Assembly: GCA_964463505.1 (NCBI GenBank)
Contig: CAYXDC010000008.1
Coordinates: 1 to 64,000, forward strand
DNA: 64,000 nucleotides
DNA from: JAJZSS01 sp964463505
GTDB taxonomy: Bacteria > Chloroflexota > Anaerolineae > Anaerolineales > UBA4823
Direction of reading: 5' to 3'
The position numbers and the translations under genes are program-made. Positions 26,230 through 35,413 of the stretch are shown in pieces. The stretch's first letter is position 1; each line of letters begins with the position of its first letter. A model generated the notes under the pieces. That model did no database searches. It saw nothing but the letters and a program-made list of their open reading frames with translations, and was not told the origin of the DNA.

Positions 26230-27339
26230 TTGGCTGATCCTCGTGTTGAAAAATATGCTCAAATTTTAGTGGACTACTCCACCAAAGTTAAACCCGGCGA
26301 CCTGGTTGCTATCCACACCAGCACTGCTGCCGAGGAACTGGTACAGGTCATGATTGGTCTGATCCTGGAACGTGGTGCATTCCCGCACGTGATCCTGGAT
26401 GTGGCAAATCAAGAAGAACTGTATTACACCCATGCCACCGACGAGCTGTTGGATTTTGTTCCACGTTTTCATAAAATGGCGTTTGAAGAGTTCGATGTGC
26501 TCTTCAAGATTCGCTGCGAAACCAATACTCGCGCTCTGAGCCAGGTTGACCCAGCCCGCCAAAGTCGGCGACAAAAGGCTCTCTCTCCATTATTGGTCGC
26601 CCAGATGCGTCGTGGCGCAGATAATTCACTGCGCTGGATGTCCACCCACTTCCCCAACCAGGCTTATGCCATGGAAGCCGAAATGGGGCTGGAGCAATAT
26701 AAGAATTTCTTCTACCGCGCCTGCCATGCCGATGAAGGCACTTCTGATCCGGTTGCTCATTGGCAGGGGATTGAACGCCAGCAGCAGCGTCTGATTGACT
26801 TTATCCAGGGACATGACCAGGTGCGCGTGCTGGGGCCAAATGCCGATCTAACCCTTTCCATCAAGGGGCGCACATTCATGAACGCCTGCGGCACGAATAA
26901 TCTACCGGATGGTGAGATCTATACCGGACCCGTAGAAAACTCAGCCAATGGCTGGGTGCGCTTCACCTACCCGGCGATCCACCAGGGCCGGGCTGTGGAG
27001 GGGATTGAGCTGACCTTTGAGGAAGGCAAGGTTGTCCAGGCTACCGCCAAAGCCAACCAGGATTTCCTGCTGCGTATGTTAGATAGCGATCCTGGCGCCC
27101 GCTATCTGGGTGAATTTGCGATTGGTACCAATTACGAAATCGACCGTTTCACCCGCAGCATCCTGTTCGACGAAAAGATCGGCGGCAGCTTCCACATGGC
27201 GGTGGGCGCCGGCTACCCCGAGACAGGCAGCGTCAATAAGAGTGTGATCCACTGGGATATGATCTGCGACATGCGCCAGGACTCAGAGATCCAGCTGGAC
27301 AGCGATGTGATCTACCGCAACGGACAGTTCACTATCTGA
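26230..27339 (+). CDS. M29-family aminopeptidase (AmpS-like)
   Basis: A 369-residue cytoplasmic metallo-aminopeptidase of family M29. Family segments are VKPGDLVAIHTS near the N-terminus, then NLPDGEIYTGPVENSANGWVRF with a metal-ligand glutamate, EFAIGTN, and the C-terminal block GSFHMAVGAGYPETGSVNKSVIHWDMICDMR with the histidine and aspartate ligands. Two co-catalytic metal ions are expected. The start codon is TTG at 26230, supported by AGGAG 7-8 nt upstream; no better ATG is in frame. It is followed by a strong terminator, so it is monocistronic. Confidence 0.93.
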   Translation: MADPRVEKYAQILVDYSTKVKPGDLVAIHTSTAAEELVQVMIGLILERGAFPHVILDVANQEELYYTHATDELLDFVPRFHKMAFEEFDVLFKIRCETNTRALSQVDPARQSRRQKALSPLLVAQMRRGADNSLRWMSTHFPNQAYAMEAEMGLEQYKNFFYRACHADEGTSDPVAHWQGIERQQQRLIDFIQGHDQVRVLGPNADLTLSIKGRTFMNACGTNNLPDGEIYTGPVENSANGWVRFTYPAIHQGRAVEGIELTFEEGKVVQATAKANQDFLLRMLDSDPGARYLGEFAIGTNYEIDRFTRSILFDEKIGGSFHMAVGAGYPETGSVNKSVIHWDMICDMRQDSEIQLDSDVIYRNGQFTI

Positions 27340-27359
27340 TTCAAGACCACGATATAACC

Positions 27360-27393
27360 AAAGTCCGGCAAATCAACTTGCCGGACTTTTTTA
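27360..27393 (+). terminator. Terminator of the M29 aminopeptidase gene
   Basis: AAAGTCCGGCAA (27361-) and TTGCCGGACTTT form a 12-bp stem with a 6-nt loop, followed by TTTATTG. The kinase-GrpB gene converges from the other side. Confidence 0.9.
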
Positions 27394-27409
27394 TTGATAG
27401 CTGGACAAG

Positions 27410-28416
27410 TTATTTTTCAGCGCGCCAATCTGCTAAAGCCTGGCTTATAAAATCAGTTTTTTGTAATGTGTATTGGAACCGTTGTTGGCGATAACGTACA
27501 GCCAGATCCTCTTTCAAAGCCTGATATGCTTCCGACAGGGTGGGTCTCCGCGCAAGGCATCCCGGAAGTCAATATGATCGGCATAGGTAGGGCTACCAAA
27601 CTCCACGATATGCAGGTGATGAGAGCGCGGGTGGCCCTTACGAAAAAACAGCCGGTCTGGTTGGTCTGGATGATCTACAACTTCATACCCTAATTCCCGT
27701 AAAGGCGCAATACAAGCAACAGAATCCGTCATTCTTGGCACGGCGATAAGAATATCCAGGATGGGCTTGGCGCTCAAACCTGGCACGGCAGTGCTGCCAA
27801 TATGCTGGATCTCGACTGCCAATTCGCCCAGATGAGCGGCAATTTTGGCCTGCTCATCGGCAAATTCTTCCGCCCATCGAGGCTGGTAAGGCGATAAGTG
27901 AACCTCTTCATGAATGAGATCCCAGATAGCTTGGGCGGCTTGAGAAACATCCAGGCAGGTAGTATCCACCATCAAACCCAGGTCTCCAAGGCGAGCGTTG
28001 GTTTCTAAAATATCAGTCAATTGGTGAGCTCGGGCAATCTCCCACTCTTGGCGAACACCGGGAGAGGTTCGGCCGCGGATGCGCTGCTCCAGCAAATCCA
28101 GCCCACAGGTCAGGCGATAGGCTAAAATGCGCGGTTCAAGTTCAGCCAGCCTCTTGCGTAACTCGGCCAATTGAGCGGGCGTCTCAAAGATATAATTGAT
28201 GATCACGTGTGGGTAACCCTTTTTCTGATAGTGGTCGACGAGTAGATGTAGAGTATCGAAGAGATCACTCAGGCGCTGTGCATCATATATCGCAAAGGGA
28301 CGCACCGCGCCAATGTAATCCCCATCCAGCATCACAGCCCGGTTAAAAAGGTCCAGCAGCGCCCAGGCTGTCTCGGTTTTGCCTATCCCCAAAGGACCAT
28401 TGATAATCACGATCAT
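27410..28416 (-). CDS. P-loop kinase-like and GrpB (UPF0157) fusion protein, interrupted by a frameshift
   Basis: Residues ~1-165 are a P-loop nucleotide kinase-like domain starting MIVIINGPLGIGKTETAWAL. Residues ~175-300 are a GrpB/UPF0157 domain with HIGSTAVPGLSAKPILDILI, a nucleotidyltransferase-related fold. In actinobacterial CoaE proteins a kinase is likewise joined to UPF0157, so the pairing has a precedent. The uninterrupted frame stops at 27514, inside the GrpB domain. Restoring one base near 27541 continues as TLSEAYQALKEDLAVRYRQQ and on to TAA at 27410-27412, which is the expected family C-terminus. AGAGGTGA precedes the ATG. The substrate is unknown. Confidence 0.82.
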
Positions 28417-28431
28417 CTTGTCACCTCTGGC

Positions 28432-31400
28432 CTATTCCTGCGCCAATCCGTCTACCAGGATGTGGTTTTGGATCTCCCACATCTGGCGATAAAGACCGTT
28501 TTGCACCATTAATTCGGCGTGGGTACCGCGCTCCACCACGCTGCCCTCCGACAACACCAGAATCTCATCCAAGGCATCCAACCCAATTAGGCGGTGTGTG
28601 ATCCAGATGGTCATGCGCCCTTCCATAAGCTTGAATATTTCATTTAGAAGCTGTTGTTCTGTCAGGGTGTCAAGATTGGCGGTCGGCTCATCCAGGATGA
28701 GCAAGGGGGCGTCACGCAGTAAGGCGCGCGCGACGGCCAGGCGTTGGCGCTCACCGGCACTCAGGCGTTGGGCCTGCTCCCCAAGCCAGGTATTAAATCC
28801 CTCTGGCAGTGATTGGATCAAATCATAGATTTGAGCCTGCCGGCATACATTCTCAAGTTGTTCCTCGCTGGCCTGAGGATTGGCAATCAGCAGGTTCTCG
28901 CGCACCGAGGCATTGAACAGATAGGTGTTCTGGGAAACTAACCCGATCCGCGAGCGCAGATCCGACTGGCGCAGGTGGCGCACATCCACCCCTCCATAAC
29001 ATAACTCTCCTTTACTGAATTCCCAAAAGCGCAGTAATAAACCCACCACAGTAGATTTTCCCGCCCCACTGGGGCCAACCAGGGCAACCTTCTTGCCAGG
29101 CGTTAGCTTAAAATCCAGATTGTGCAGTTCAAAGCCATCTTCTTCCAGAGCATCTAAGCGAGCCGGATAGGTAAAGCCCAATCGCCTAGCTGCCAGACTG
29201 TGCTGCTCCGGCAAGGCCACTGGTGTTTCTGGATCAGCAACTTGCGGATCTGCATCCACGATGCTGAACAAGCGTTTCCCGGCCTGCAGGCAACTCTCCA
29301 ATTGCATGGCTGCAGCCGGTAAGGATTGCACCGCTTCAAAACTGGTCAGCGCTGCCAGGGCTACTACAGATAAATATACACCAGGGAAAACTCCATCATT
29401 CACCAATGGGATTGTCAGGCGCAACACCCACCATAATCCGATATTTGAAAATAAAACGATCAGCCCTGATTGCAGTCCAGTCAGCAGCGCCATGTGCTGC
29501 TGAGCAGCAGCCAGCTCCCTATTAAGCTGGCGCAGGGATTCAACCTGAGACCGGGCTCGACGAAAGGCCAATAAATCAGGCAGACCTTGCAGGCTATCTA
29601 CCACCATGGTGTTTAATTTGGCGCGCAGATGTACCAGGACGAAGCCTGGCTTGCGGCTGAGGGCGCGCACCAACCACGGCACACCCAGGCCGCAAATCAC
29701 CAGCAAGAACAATAAAACAGCCGCCAGACTTCCTGCAAAACCTGCTAAATACGCGGCCGACGCCAGCCCAATCAACACCGCTACCAGTGGTGGAGCCAGC
29801 GCCCGTACATAAAAATTTTCCAGGACTTCGATATCCCCGGTAAGACGGGTGAACAAATCACCGCTACGATAGCGTTGCAAGCGCGCCGGGGCCAGGGGTT
29901 CCAAAGCCCGGAAAAACGAAACCCGCAAATCGGCTAATATTTGGAAGGTGACGTTGTGTGAGACCAGACGTTCCAGGTAGCGGAATAAGCCGCGCGAGAT
30001 ACCAAAGAAGCGCACACCCACAATCGCTACCTGCAGTACAGCAATGGATGGATGCAGGGCCGCGCTGGCGATAATGTATGCTGAAGCGCTCATTAAACCG
30101 ATACTGCTGCCGATGGTCGCAAAACCCAGCAACACCGATAGCGCAACCCATCTCCAGTGCGGGATGACCAGCTTCAACAAGCGCATGAACACCGTCTTAT
30201 TGGGCAGCGGGTCACAAGAAGATCGGGGTAATAAGGGAGAAGAAGCTGATGGCTCGACTGTGGCGATCTCATCTAACTTTTTCAAAGGTTGCGCAGTGGT
30301 CGGCAAAATCGCTGGCTCGTCCTTATATACGCCTGATAACCGATTGTATAAACCGCCCTGCCGGATTAAATCAGCATGCGTGCCCTGTTCAACCACCCTT
30401 CCCTGGTCCAGCACCACAATCCGGTCCGCACGCCTTACCGTAGATAGGCGATGGGCAACAATCAATGCCCTGCGCCCCTGGAGCAAGTGGGTGAGAGAAT
30501 CTTGTAATGCAGCCTCAGTGGCTGGATCGAGATTGGCGGTCGGCTCATCCAAAATCAGCAGTGGGGCGTCCTGTAAAAAGGCGCGCGCCAGGGCAATGCG
30601 TTGCGCCTGCCCACCGCTCAGGGTGACGCCCTGCTCACCAATCAGGGTATCATAACCCTGCGGAAAACGATTGATAAATTCATCGGCATGCGCAAGACGC
30701 GCCGCAGCAATCACTTCGATCCGATTTGCCCCAGGACGTCCCAATTGGATATTCTCAGCTATACTGCCGTAAAACAGGTACGGTTTTTGAGGCACCCAGG
30801 CGATACCTGCGCGCCAGCTATCCAAAACAATCTCATCCAAAGGTTGCTTGGCGATCCAAATTCGACCTGTTTGAGGTTGTGCAAATCCAAGCAGCAGCTG
30901 GATCAACGTGCTCTTCCCGGCGCCGCTTGGACCTACCAGAGCAACAGTCTCGCCAGGGTACAGCTCCAGGCTCACTCCATTAAGGGCTGGTCTCTGGTCA
31001 GGATAACTATAGTGAATATTATCCAGCCGGATAGATGCAGAATGGTCGGGACGTTTGGGGTCTGATTGAGCGAGAGCAGTTGGCTGTGGAGTATCTAACA
31101 CAGCAAAAATTCGCTGCGCGGCGGCGACTCCCGCCATGCCGGCATGAAAGCGTGTTCCAAGCATGCGCAATGGTAAATAAAACTCCGGAGCCAGGAGTAG
31201 AACAAAAAAGGCTTCTTCGAAAGTCAACCAGCCATATAACAGGCGCAGGCCAATTTGTACTGCCACCACCGCGGTGCTGAGGGTGGCAACCAGCTCCAAA
31301 GCCAGAGCAGACAGAAATGTCACTCTTAAGACACTTAAGGTTGTGCGCCGAAAATTATCACTGACCTGTGCAATTACACCTACCTGCGCCCGGCTGCGGC

Positions 31401-32037
31401 CCAGGGCTTTCAGGGTTTCCAGACCTTGCAGCACATCCAGAAAATAAGCGCTCATCCGGCTAAGCGATTTCCATTGCCGGCGGTAAAGCGCCTGGGCCAG
31501 ACTGCCAATCAATCCCATAAATACTGGGATCAACGGGGCAGTTAAAAGTAAAACAACACCCGATAATGGATCAAGCGGAAAAACCAAAACCAGGAAAGTT
31601 AAAGGAACCAGCGCTGCCAGCACCAACTGAGGCAGGTATTGGCTGAAATAAGCATCCAGCGCTTCAACGCCCTCGACCACAGTCTGGGTTAATTCACCCG
31701 TGCGTTCTTCGTGAGCGAAGATTGGCCCTAACCCTAACAGATGTTCAAATAGCTGCTGGCGCAAGCTGGTCTTCACCCGCACTGCGATAGCATTGGTGGA
31801 AATCTCGCTCAGCCAGGCTAACCCGGCTCGTCCCAGAATAATTACCAACAACCAGCGCAATCCGATTTCAACCTGGGCCAAAAGCTGACCATCCAGGAAA
31901 ACCTGGCGAACCACGCGACTGACCACCTGCGCTTGCAGCACGGTCAGCACGCCCGCGCCAAGACCCAGGATAATGGTCAACCCCAAGAAAAATCGGCTCT
32001 GGCGCGCCAGCGTCAACAATCGTTGATCCAGATTCAT
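28432..32037 (-). CDS. cydDC: Fused CydD-CydC thiol-reductant ABC exporter
   Basis: A 1201-residue single chain joining two half transporters that are separate CydD and CydC proteins in most bacteria. CydD-like half: six membrane helices to about 300, Walker A GPSGAGKSTLIQ, signature LSGGQAQRIALARA and LILDEPTANLD. CydC-like half: membrane region about 620-900, Walker A GPSGAGKSTVVG, signature LSAGERQRLAVARA and LILDEPTANLD. CydDC supports assembly of cytochrome bd, by exporting glutathione/cysteine or handling haem. It follows cydB on the same strand, with a strong terminator between them, so it may depend on read-through or its own promoter. Confidence 0.95.
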   Translation of the reverse strand: MNLDQRLLTLARQSRFFLGLTIILGLGAGVLTVLQAQVVSRVVRQVFLDGQLLAQVEIGLRWLLVIILGRAGLAWLSEISTNAIAVRVKTSLRQQLFEHLLGLGPIFAHEERTGELTQTVVEGVEALDAYFSQYLPQLVLAALVPLTFLVLVFPLDPLSGVVLLLTAPLIPVFMGLIGSLAQALYRRQWKSLSRMSAYFLDVLQGLETLKALGRSRAQVGVIAQVSDNFRRTTLSVLRVTFLSALALELVATLSTAVVAVQIGLRLLYGWLTFEEAFFVLLLAPEFYLPLRMLGTRFHAGMAGVAAAQRIFAVLDTPQPTALAQSDPKRPDHSASIRLDNIHYSYPDQRPALNGVSLELYPGETVALVGPSGAGKSTLIQLLLGFAQPQTGRIWIAKQPLDEIVLDSWRAGIAWVPQKPYLFYGSIAENIQLGRPGANRIEVIAAARLAHADEFINRFPQGYDTLIGEQGVTLSGGQAQRIALARAFLQDAPLLILDEPTANLDPATEAALQDSLTHLLQGRRALIVAHRLSTVRRADRIVVLDQGRVVEQGTHADLIRQGGLYNRLSGVYKDEPAILPTTAQPLKKLDEIATVEPSASSPLLPRSSCDPLPNKTVFMRLLKLVIPHWRWVALSVLLGFATIGSSIGLMSASAYIIASAALHPSIAVLQVAIVGVRFFGISRGLFRYLERLVSHNVTFQILADLRVSFFRALEPLAPARLQRYRSGDLFTRLTGDIEVLENFYVRALAPPLVAVLIGLASAAYLAGFAGSLAAVLLFLLVICGLGVPWLVRALSRKPGFVLVHLRAKLNTMVVDSLQGLPDLLAFRRARSQVESLRQLNRELAAAQQHMALLTGLQSGLIVLFSNIGLWWVLRLTIPLVNDGVFPGVYLSVVALAALTSFEAVQSLPAAAMQLESCLQAGKRLFSIVDADPQVADPETPVALPEQHSLAARRLGFTYPARLDALEEDGFELHNLDFKLTPGKKVALVGPSGAGKSTVVGLLLRFWEFSKGELCYGGVDVRHLRQSDLRSRIGLVSQNTYLFNASVRENLLIANPQASEEQLENVCRQAQIYDLIQSLPEGFNTWLGEQAQRLSAGERQRLAVARALLRDAPLLILDEPTANLDTLTEQQLLNEIFKLMEGRMTIWITHRLIGLDALDEILVLSEGSVVERGTHAELMVQNGLYRQMWEIQNHILVDGLAQE

Positions 32038-32047
32038 TGTGGTTATT

Positions 32048-32094
32048 TCAAAAAAACAGGTGGGGCTAATATATCTAAAAACTGCCCCACCTGT
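32048..32094 (-). terminator. Strong terminator between cydB and cydDC
   Basis: GCCCCACCTGT and ACAGGTGGGGC (32056-32066 and 32084-32094 on the plus strand) form a perfect 11-bp stem. On the minus strand it is followed by a run of seven T. It would separate cydAB expression from cydDC. Confidence 0.85.
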
Positions 32095-32118
32095 CTGCCC
32101 ATAAACTAGCTGATCTCG

Positions 32119-33153
32119 TTAGTAAGTCAGCCCCTCCGGTTTAGTCTCAATTCGTTTGCGAAATACCCAATAACTCCAGCCCTGGTAAGCCAACACGATG
32201 GGAACAAAGATGAGCGCCACGATAGACATCACCTTGAGCGTATAAGGGCTCGAGGAGGCATTGTAAATCGTCAGACTCCAGTCCGCGTTCAACGAAGAAA
32301 TCATCACCCGCGGGAACATGATCATAAACGCGGTAATGAGCGTAGTGGTTATCGTGACTGCCATCATGATAAACGCCCAGCCTTCACGTCCCTTGCGCAG
32401 GAAGTATCCTACCAGCAAAATAGCAGCCAATCCGGTAACGCGAACCGCGCCAGGATTTACACCCAAAGAACTTAAGATATCCGTGGCATAGTATGTTGTT
32501 GTCATAAGCGCCAGCATTACCACCAGGGTGGGCAGCCAGAGCTTACGCGCCAGAGCAGAGGCTTTTTCTCGCAGCTCGCCGGTGGTTTTCAGGCTCAAGA
32601 AGATTGCCCCATACAGTACACAACCTATGACCAGCGTGAGACCTGCCAGCAATGCATACGGATTCAGCAGATCAAAGAATGTGCCGGCATATTGCATATT
32701 CTGATCGATGGGCACACCACGCGCCAGGTTACCAAAGGCTACCCCTAATAGTAGGGCTGGCAACAGGCTACCCAAGAAGATCGACCAGTCCCAGAAATTG
32801 CGCCAGCGTGGATTTTCATCCTTACTGCGAAATTCGAAGGCCACCCCACGCAAGATGAGCGCCAGCAGCAGCAGAAACAATGCCACGTAAAACCCGCTAA
32901 ACATGGTTGCATACCAGTGTGGGAAAGCGGCAAAAGTCGCCCCACCTGCGGTCAGCAACCAGACTTCATTGCCATCCCAATGCGGGCCGATGGTATTGAT
33001 AATTGTACGCCGCTTCAGGTCAACCATCTGCGGATCCTTATCCTTTGATAGCACCGGCACCAGCATGCCGACACCAAAATCAAAGCCCTCCAGGACAAAA
33101 AAACCAATATATAAAACTGCAACCAGCATAAACCAGATGATGTTGAGATCCAT
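32119..33153 (-). CDS. cydB: Cytochrome bd ubiquinol oxidase subunit II
   Basis: A 344-residue polytopic subunit of the bd-type terminal oxidase, which reduces O2 to water with high affinity. Family segments are FFVLEGFDFGVGML near the N-terminus, the GNEVWLLTAGGATFAAFP block with the conserved tryptophan (about 58-76), and LRGVAFEFR. About nine membrane helices are visible. The ATG has GGAGGCGACGC before it and lies 18 nt after cydA, so the two are co-translated. A terminator follows. Confidence 0.96.
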   Translation of the reverse strand: MDLNIIWFMLVAVLYIGFFVLEGFDFGVGMLVPVLSKDKDPQMVDLKRRTIINTIGPHWDGNEVWLLTAGGATFAAFPHWYATMFSGFYVALFLLLLALILRGVAFEFRSKDENPRWRNFWDWSIFLGSLLPALLLGVAFGNLARGVPIDQNMQYAGTFFDLLNPYALLAGLTLVIGCVLYGAIFLSLKTTGELREKASALARKLWLPTLVVMLALMTTTYYATDILSSLGVNPGAVRVTGLAAILLVGYFLRKGREGWAFIMMAVTITTTLITAFMIMFPRVMISSLNADWSLTIYNASSSPYTLKVMSIVALIFVPIVLAYQGWSYWVFRKRIETKPEGLTY

Positions 33154-33171
33154 GCGTCGCCTCCGTTCCTG

Positions 33172-34563
33172 CTAATCCTGCGCCCCAACCAGAGAGGGCA
33201 TCTGATCATCCGGCAGACTGGGCACTACCGTACCCGTTGATCCGGCTTTGGCGTATTTGCCCAGCAAATAAATGGTAGCCACCATCAAGGCTCCATACAG
33301 CGCGGTAAAGCCGATCAAACTTAACAGCGCCTGCCCACTGCTGACGACAGGAGAAATTCCATCTTCAATCTTCATCAGACCATACACCACCCAGGGATCG
33401 CGTCCCATCTCTGTCATGATCCAGCCTGAGGCGTTCGCAATATAGGGCAGCGCAATTGCTATAATAAACAAGCGTAGAACCTTAGGGTTCGTTTCAAACA
33501 TATCACCCATCGCCATGAACAGGGCATAGAGAGCCAACGCGACCATGGCCATCCCTGCCCCAACCATAAAGCGGAAGGTCCAGTAGATCACTGCTACCGG
33601 CGGAATATAATTACCAGGGCCATAGGTTTGTTGAAATTCTTCCTGAAGATCATAAATACCGTGCACCTCGCCAGTAAGCTGGTTATATGCCAACAGGCTT
33701 AACACGCCCGGCAATCGGATCGAGAATATTTCTCTGGTTTGGGACAGGTCGCCTATAGTCAACAAAGAAAAAGAGGCCGGGTTTTCGGTTTCCCATAAGG
33801 CTTCCGCTGCAGCCATTTTCATGGGCTGCGTCTCTACCATATGCTGAGTCTGGGTGTGTCCATTAAGCGACACCATTACAATCGAGATCATGCCCACAAT
33901 CGCTGCAATCTGGAATGACTTGCGGTATAGAGGCAGATCATGTTTATGGATCAGGTGATAGGCGCTGATGCCCATCACAAAAAATGCCCCAGTGGTAAAG
34001 CCTGCCAGGATCGTATGCGGGACCTGTACACCCACGCTTGGGTTCAACAACAAGGCGAAAAAGTCATTCATCTCTGCCCGGCCATTACGCAGCACATAAC
34101 CAACAGGCTCTTGCATAAACGAATTGGCGATCAAAATCCACAAGGCGGAGAGGTTAGAACCAATAGCCACAAGCCACATGACGACCGCGTGCAAGCCCTT
34201 GGAGAGTTTATCCCAACCGAAAATCCAGACCCCTAAAAGGGTCGATTCCAGGAAAAAGGCCATCAATGCTTCAATTGCTAATGGCGCTCCAAAAATATCT
34301 CCCACAAAGCGTGAGTATTCCGACCAATTCATACCAAACTGGAATTCCTGGACAATGCCCGTGACCACCCCCATGGCGAAGTTGATCAAAAAGAGCTTGC
34401 CCCAAAATTTGGTCATACGCTTGTACATATCTTGACCGGTGCGCACATACAATGTTTCCATAATCGCAACCAGCACCGACAAGCCCAGCGTCAGCGGCAC
34501 AAAGAAATAATGATAGACAGTTGTTACTCCAAATTGAAGTCGAGCGAGAAGAATTGGATCCAT
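33172..34563 (-). CDS. cydA: Cytochrome bd ubiquinol oxidase subunit I
   Basis: A 463-residue haem-bearing subunit. Haem b595 ligand H18 lies in TTVYHYFFVPLTLG, the proton-channel glutamates in GAPLAIEALMAFFLESTLLG, the haem b558 histidine in VQVPHTILAGF and the axial methionine in MTEMGRDPW. The quinol-binding Q loop between GHTQTQHMVETQPMKMAAAEALW and YWTFRFMVGAGM is the short type, which explains the length below that of the E. coli protein. The ribosome site GAGGAG is strong. An Rrf2-type regulator is encoded 146 nt upstream on the same strand. Confidence 0.97.
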   Translation of the reverse strand: MDPILLARLQFGVTTVYHYFFVPLTLGLSVLVAIMETLYVRTGQDMYKRMTKFWGKLFLINFAMGVVTGIVQEFQFGMNWSEYSRFVGDIFGAPLAIEALMAFFLESTLLGVWIFGWDKLSKGLHAVVMWLVAIGSNLSALWILIANSFMQEPVGYVLRNGRAEMNDFFALLLNPSVGVQVPHTILAGFTTGAFFVMGISAYHLIHKHDLPLYRKSFQIAAIVGMISIVMVSLNGHTQTQHMVETQPMKMAAAEALWETENPASFSLLTIGDLSQTREIFSIRLPGVLSLLAYNQLTGEVHGIYDLQEEFQQTYGPGNYIPPVAVIYWTFRFMVGAGMAMVALALYALFMAMGDMFETNPKVLRLFIIAIALPYIANASGWIMTEMGRDPWVVYGLMKIEDGISPVVSSGQALLSLIGFTALYGALMVATIYLLGKYAKAGSTGTVVPSLPDDQMPSLVGAQD

Positions 34564-34709
34564 ATTTATGCTCCTCGATCCTTTACAGATTTTATTTTAG
34601 CCTTCAGCCATGCCCACCCGGTTGGCTGTCACTCAAATCACAAATTAACGGTTGTTCAAAATTGGATTTGCTTAGCAAATGGGTCAAATACCTTCCTTTC
34701 AACTTATAT

Positions 34710-35183
34710 TCATGAGGAAGTTGCGATTTGCATCCCGGTCGGTGATATAGAATTACCTGGCTGCGTTACAATCTGCCAGGCTTCTTCAGCCAACTGGTCC
34801 AGGTGGACACTGTCCAGTTCGCGAGTGATCAGACACTGCAAGCGCGTCCAATGTGAGCGCACCGGACATGCAGTATTCAAGGGACAATCCTGTGGTTTTT
34901 CAATGCATTCGGAAATAAGTAACGGACCATCAATCGCTTCCCAGATATGACGTAAGTTGACATGACGCGCCGGGCGTCCCATCTGGACTCCGCCATTTGG
35001 TCCTGGGTAGGTCTGGATTAACTCTGCCTTGGATAAATCAGCAATAATACGCTGTAAAAAGGCATGCGGAATCTGCATTTCATCCTGGATAGCCTGAGTC
35101 GAAAGCCGCGTCCCAAAGGTACGCTTCGCCAGGCAAAGCATGACCCGTACTGCATAATCAGTTCTCCGATTAATCCGAAACAC
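34710..35183 (-). CDS. Rrf2-family transcriptional regulator with Fe-S cysteines
   Basis: A 157-residue winged-helix regulator. The N-terminal DNA-binding part (MFRINRRTDYAVRVMLCLAK to about 70) and the GPNGGVQMGRPA wing are typical of Rrf2. Three cysteines, C93, C100 and C106 (C-x6-C-x5-C), fall where NsrR and IscR bind an iron-sulphur cluster. Such proteins sense NO, iron-sulphur status or redox. Being just upstream of cydA in the same direction, it probably controls cytochrome bd, a NO-resistant oxidase; this is inferred from position. A palindrome lies in its own upstream region. Confidence 0.88.
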   Translation of the reverse strand: MFRINRRTDYAVRVMLCLAKRTFGTRLSTQAIQDEMQIPHAFLQRIIADLSKAELIQTYPGPNGGVQMGRPARHVNLRHIWEAIDGPLLISECIEKPQDCPLNTACPVRSHWTRLQCLITRELDSVHLDQLAEEAWQIVTQPGNSISPTGMQIATSS

Positions 35184-35230
35184 CTTGCACTCTCCGTCTA
35201 GTGCTGGAAATTATCCAACAAAATGATTAA

Positions 35231-35251
35231 TGCTTACAAAAATAGTAAGCA
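35231..35251. promoter_or_regulatory. Palindrome upstream of the Rrf2 regulator
   Basis: TGCTTAC (35231-35237) and GTAAGCA (35245-35251) form a perfect 7-bp inverted repeat with a 7-bp AT-rich spacer, 48 bp before the regulator's start. It is a possible autoregulatory operator. There is no T run, so it is unlikely to be a terminator. Confidence 0.4.
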
Positions 35252-35354
35252 ATTTGAGTATGCGGGTCAAGCGGCGAAGATCATAGCACCTGTGTAACAA
35301 ATGTCACAATCTGAATAGTATCACATTTATAGATGCCCCCTCAAGGGATTAAAC

Positions 35355-35395
35355 AAGTCAGGCTGTTCAGTTTAAGATTAACTGCACAGCCTGAA
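35355..35395 (-). terminator. Hairpin after the UPF0316 gene pair
   Basis: CAGGCTGT (35359-35366) and ACAGCCTG (35386-35393) enclose a second pairing AGTT/AACT. It begins 20 nt after the stop at 35414. The following minus-strand sequence ACTTGTTTAATC is only mildly T-rich, so terminator function is moderately supported. Confidence 0.5.
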
Positions 35396-35413
35396 AGTGG
35401 TCCAGTAAAAAGG

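Noticed and set aside
27514..27516. TGA in the GrpB domain as a selenocysteine codon
   Set aside because: Only the shifted frame continues as GrpB; the unshifted frame is already wrong before the stop.
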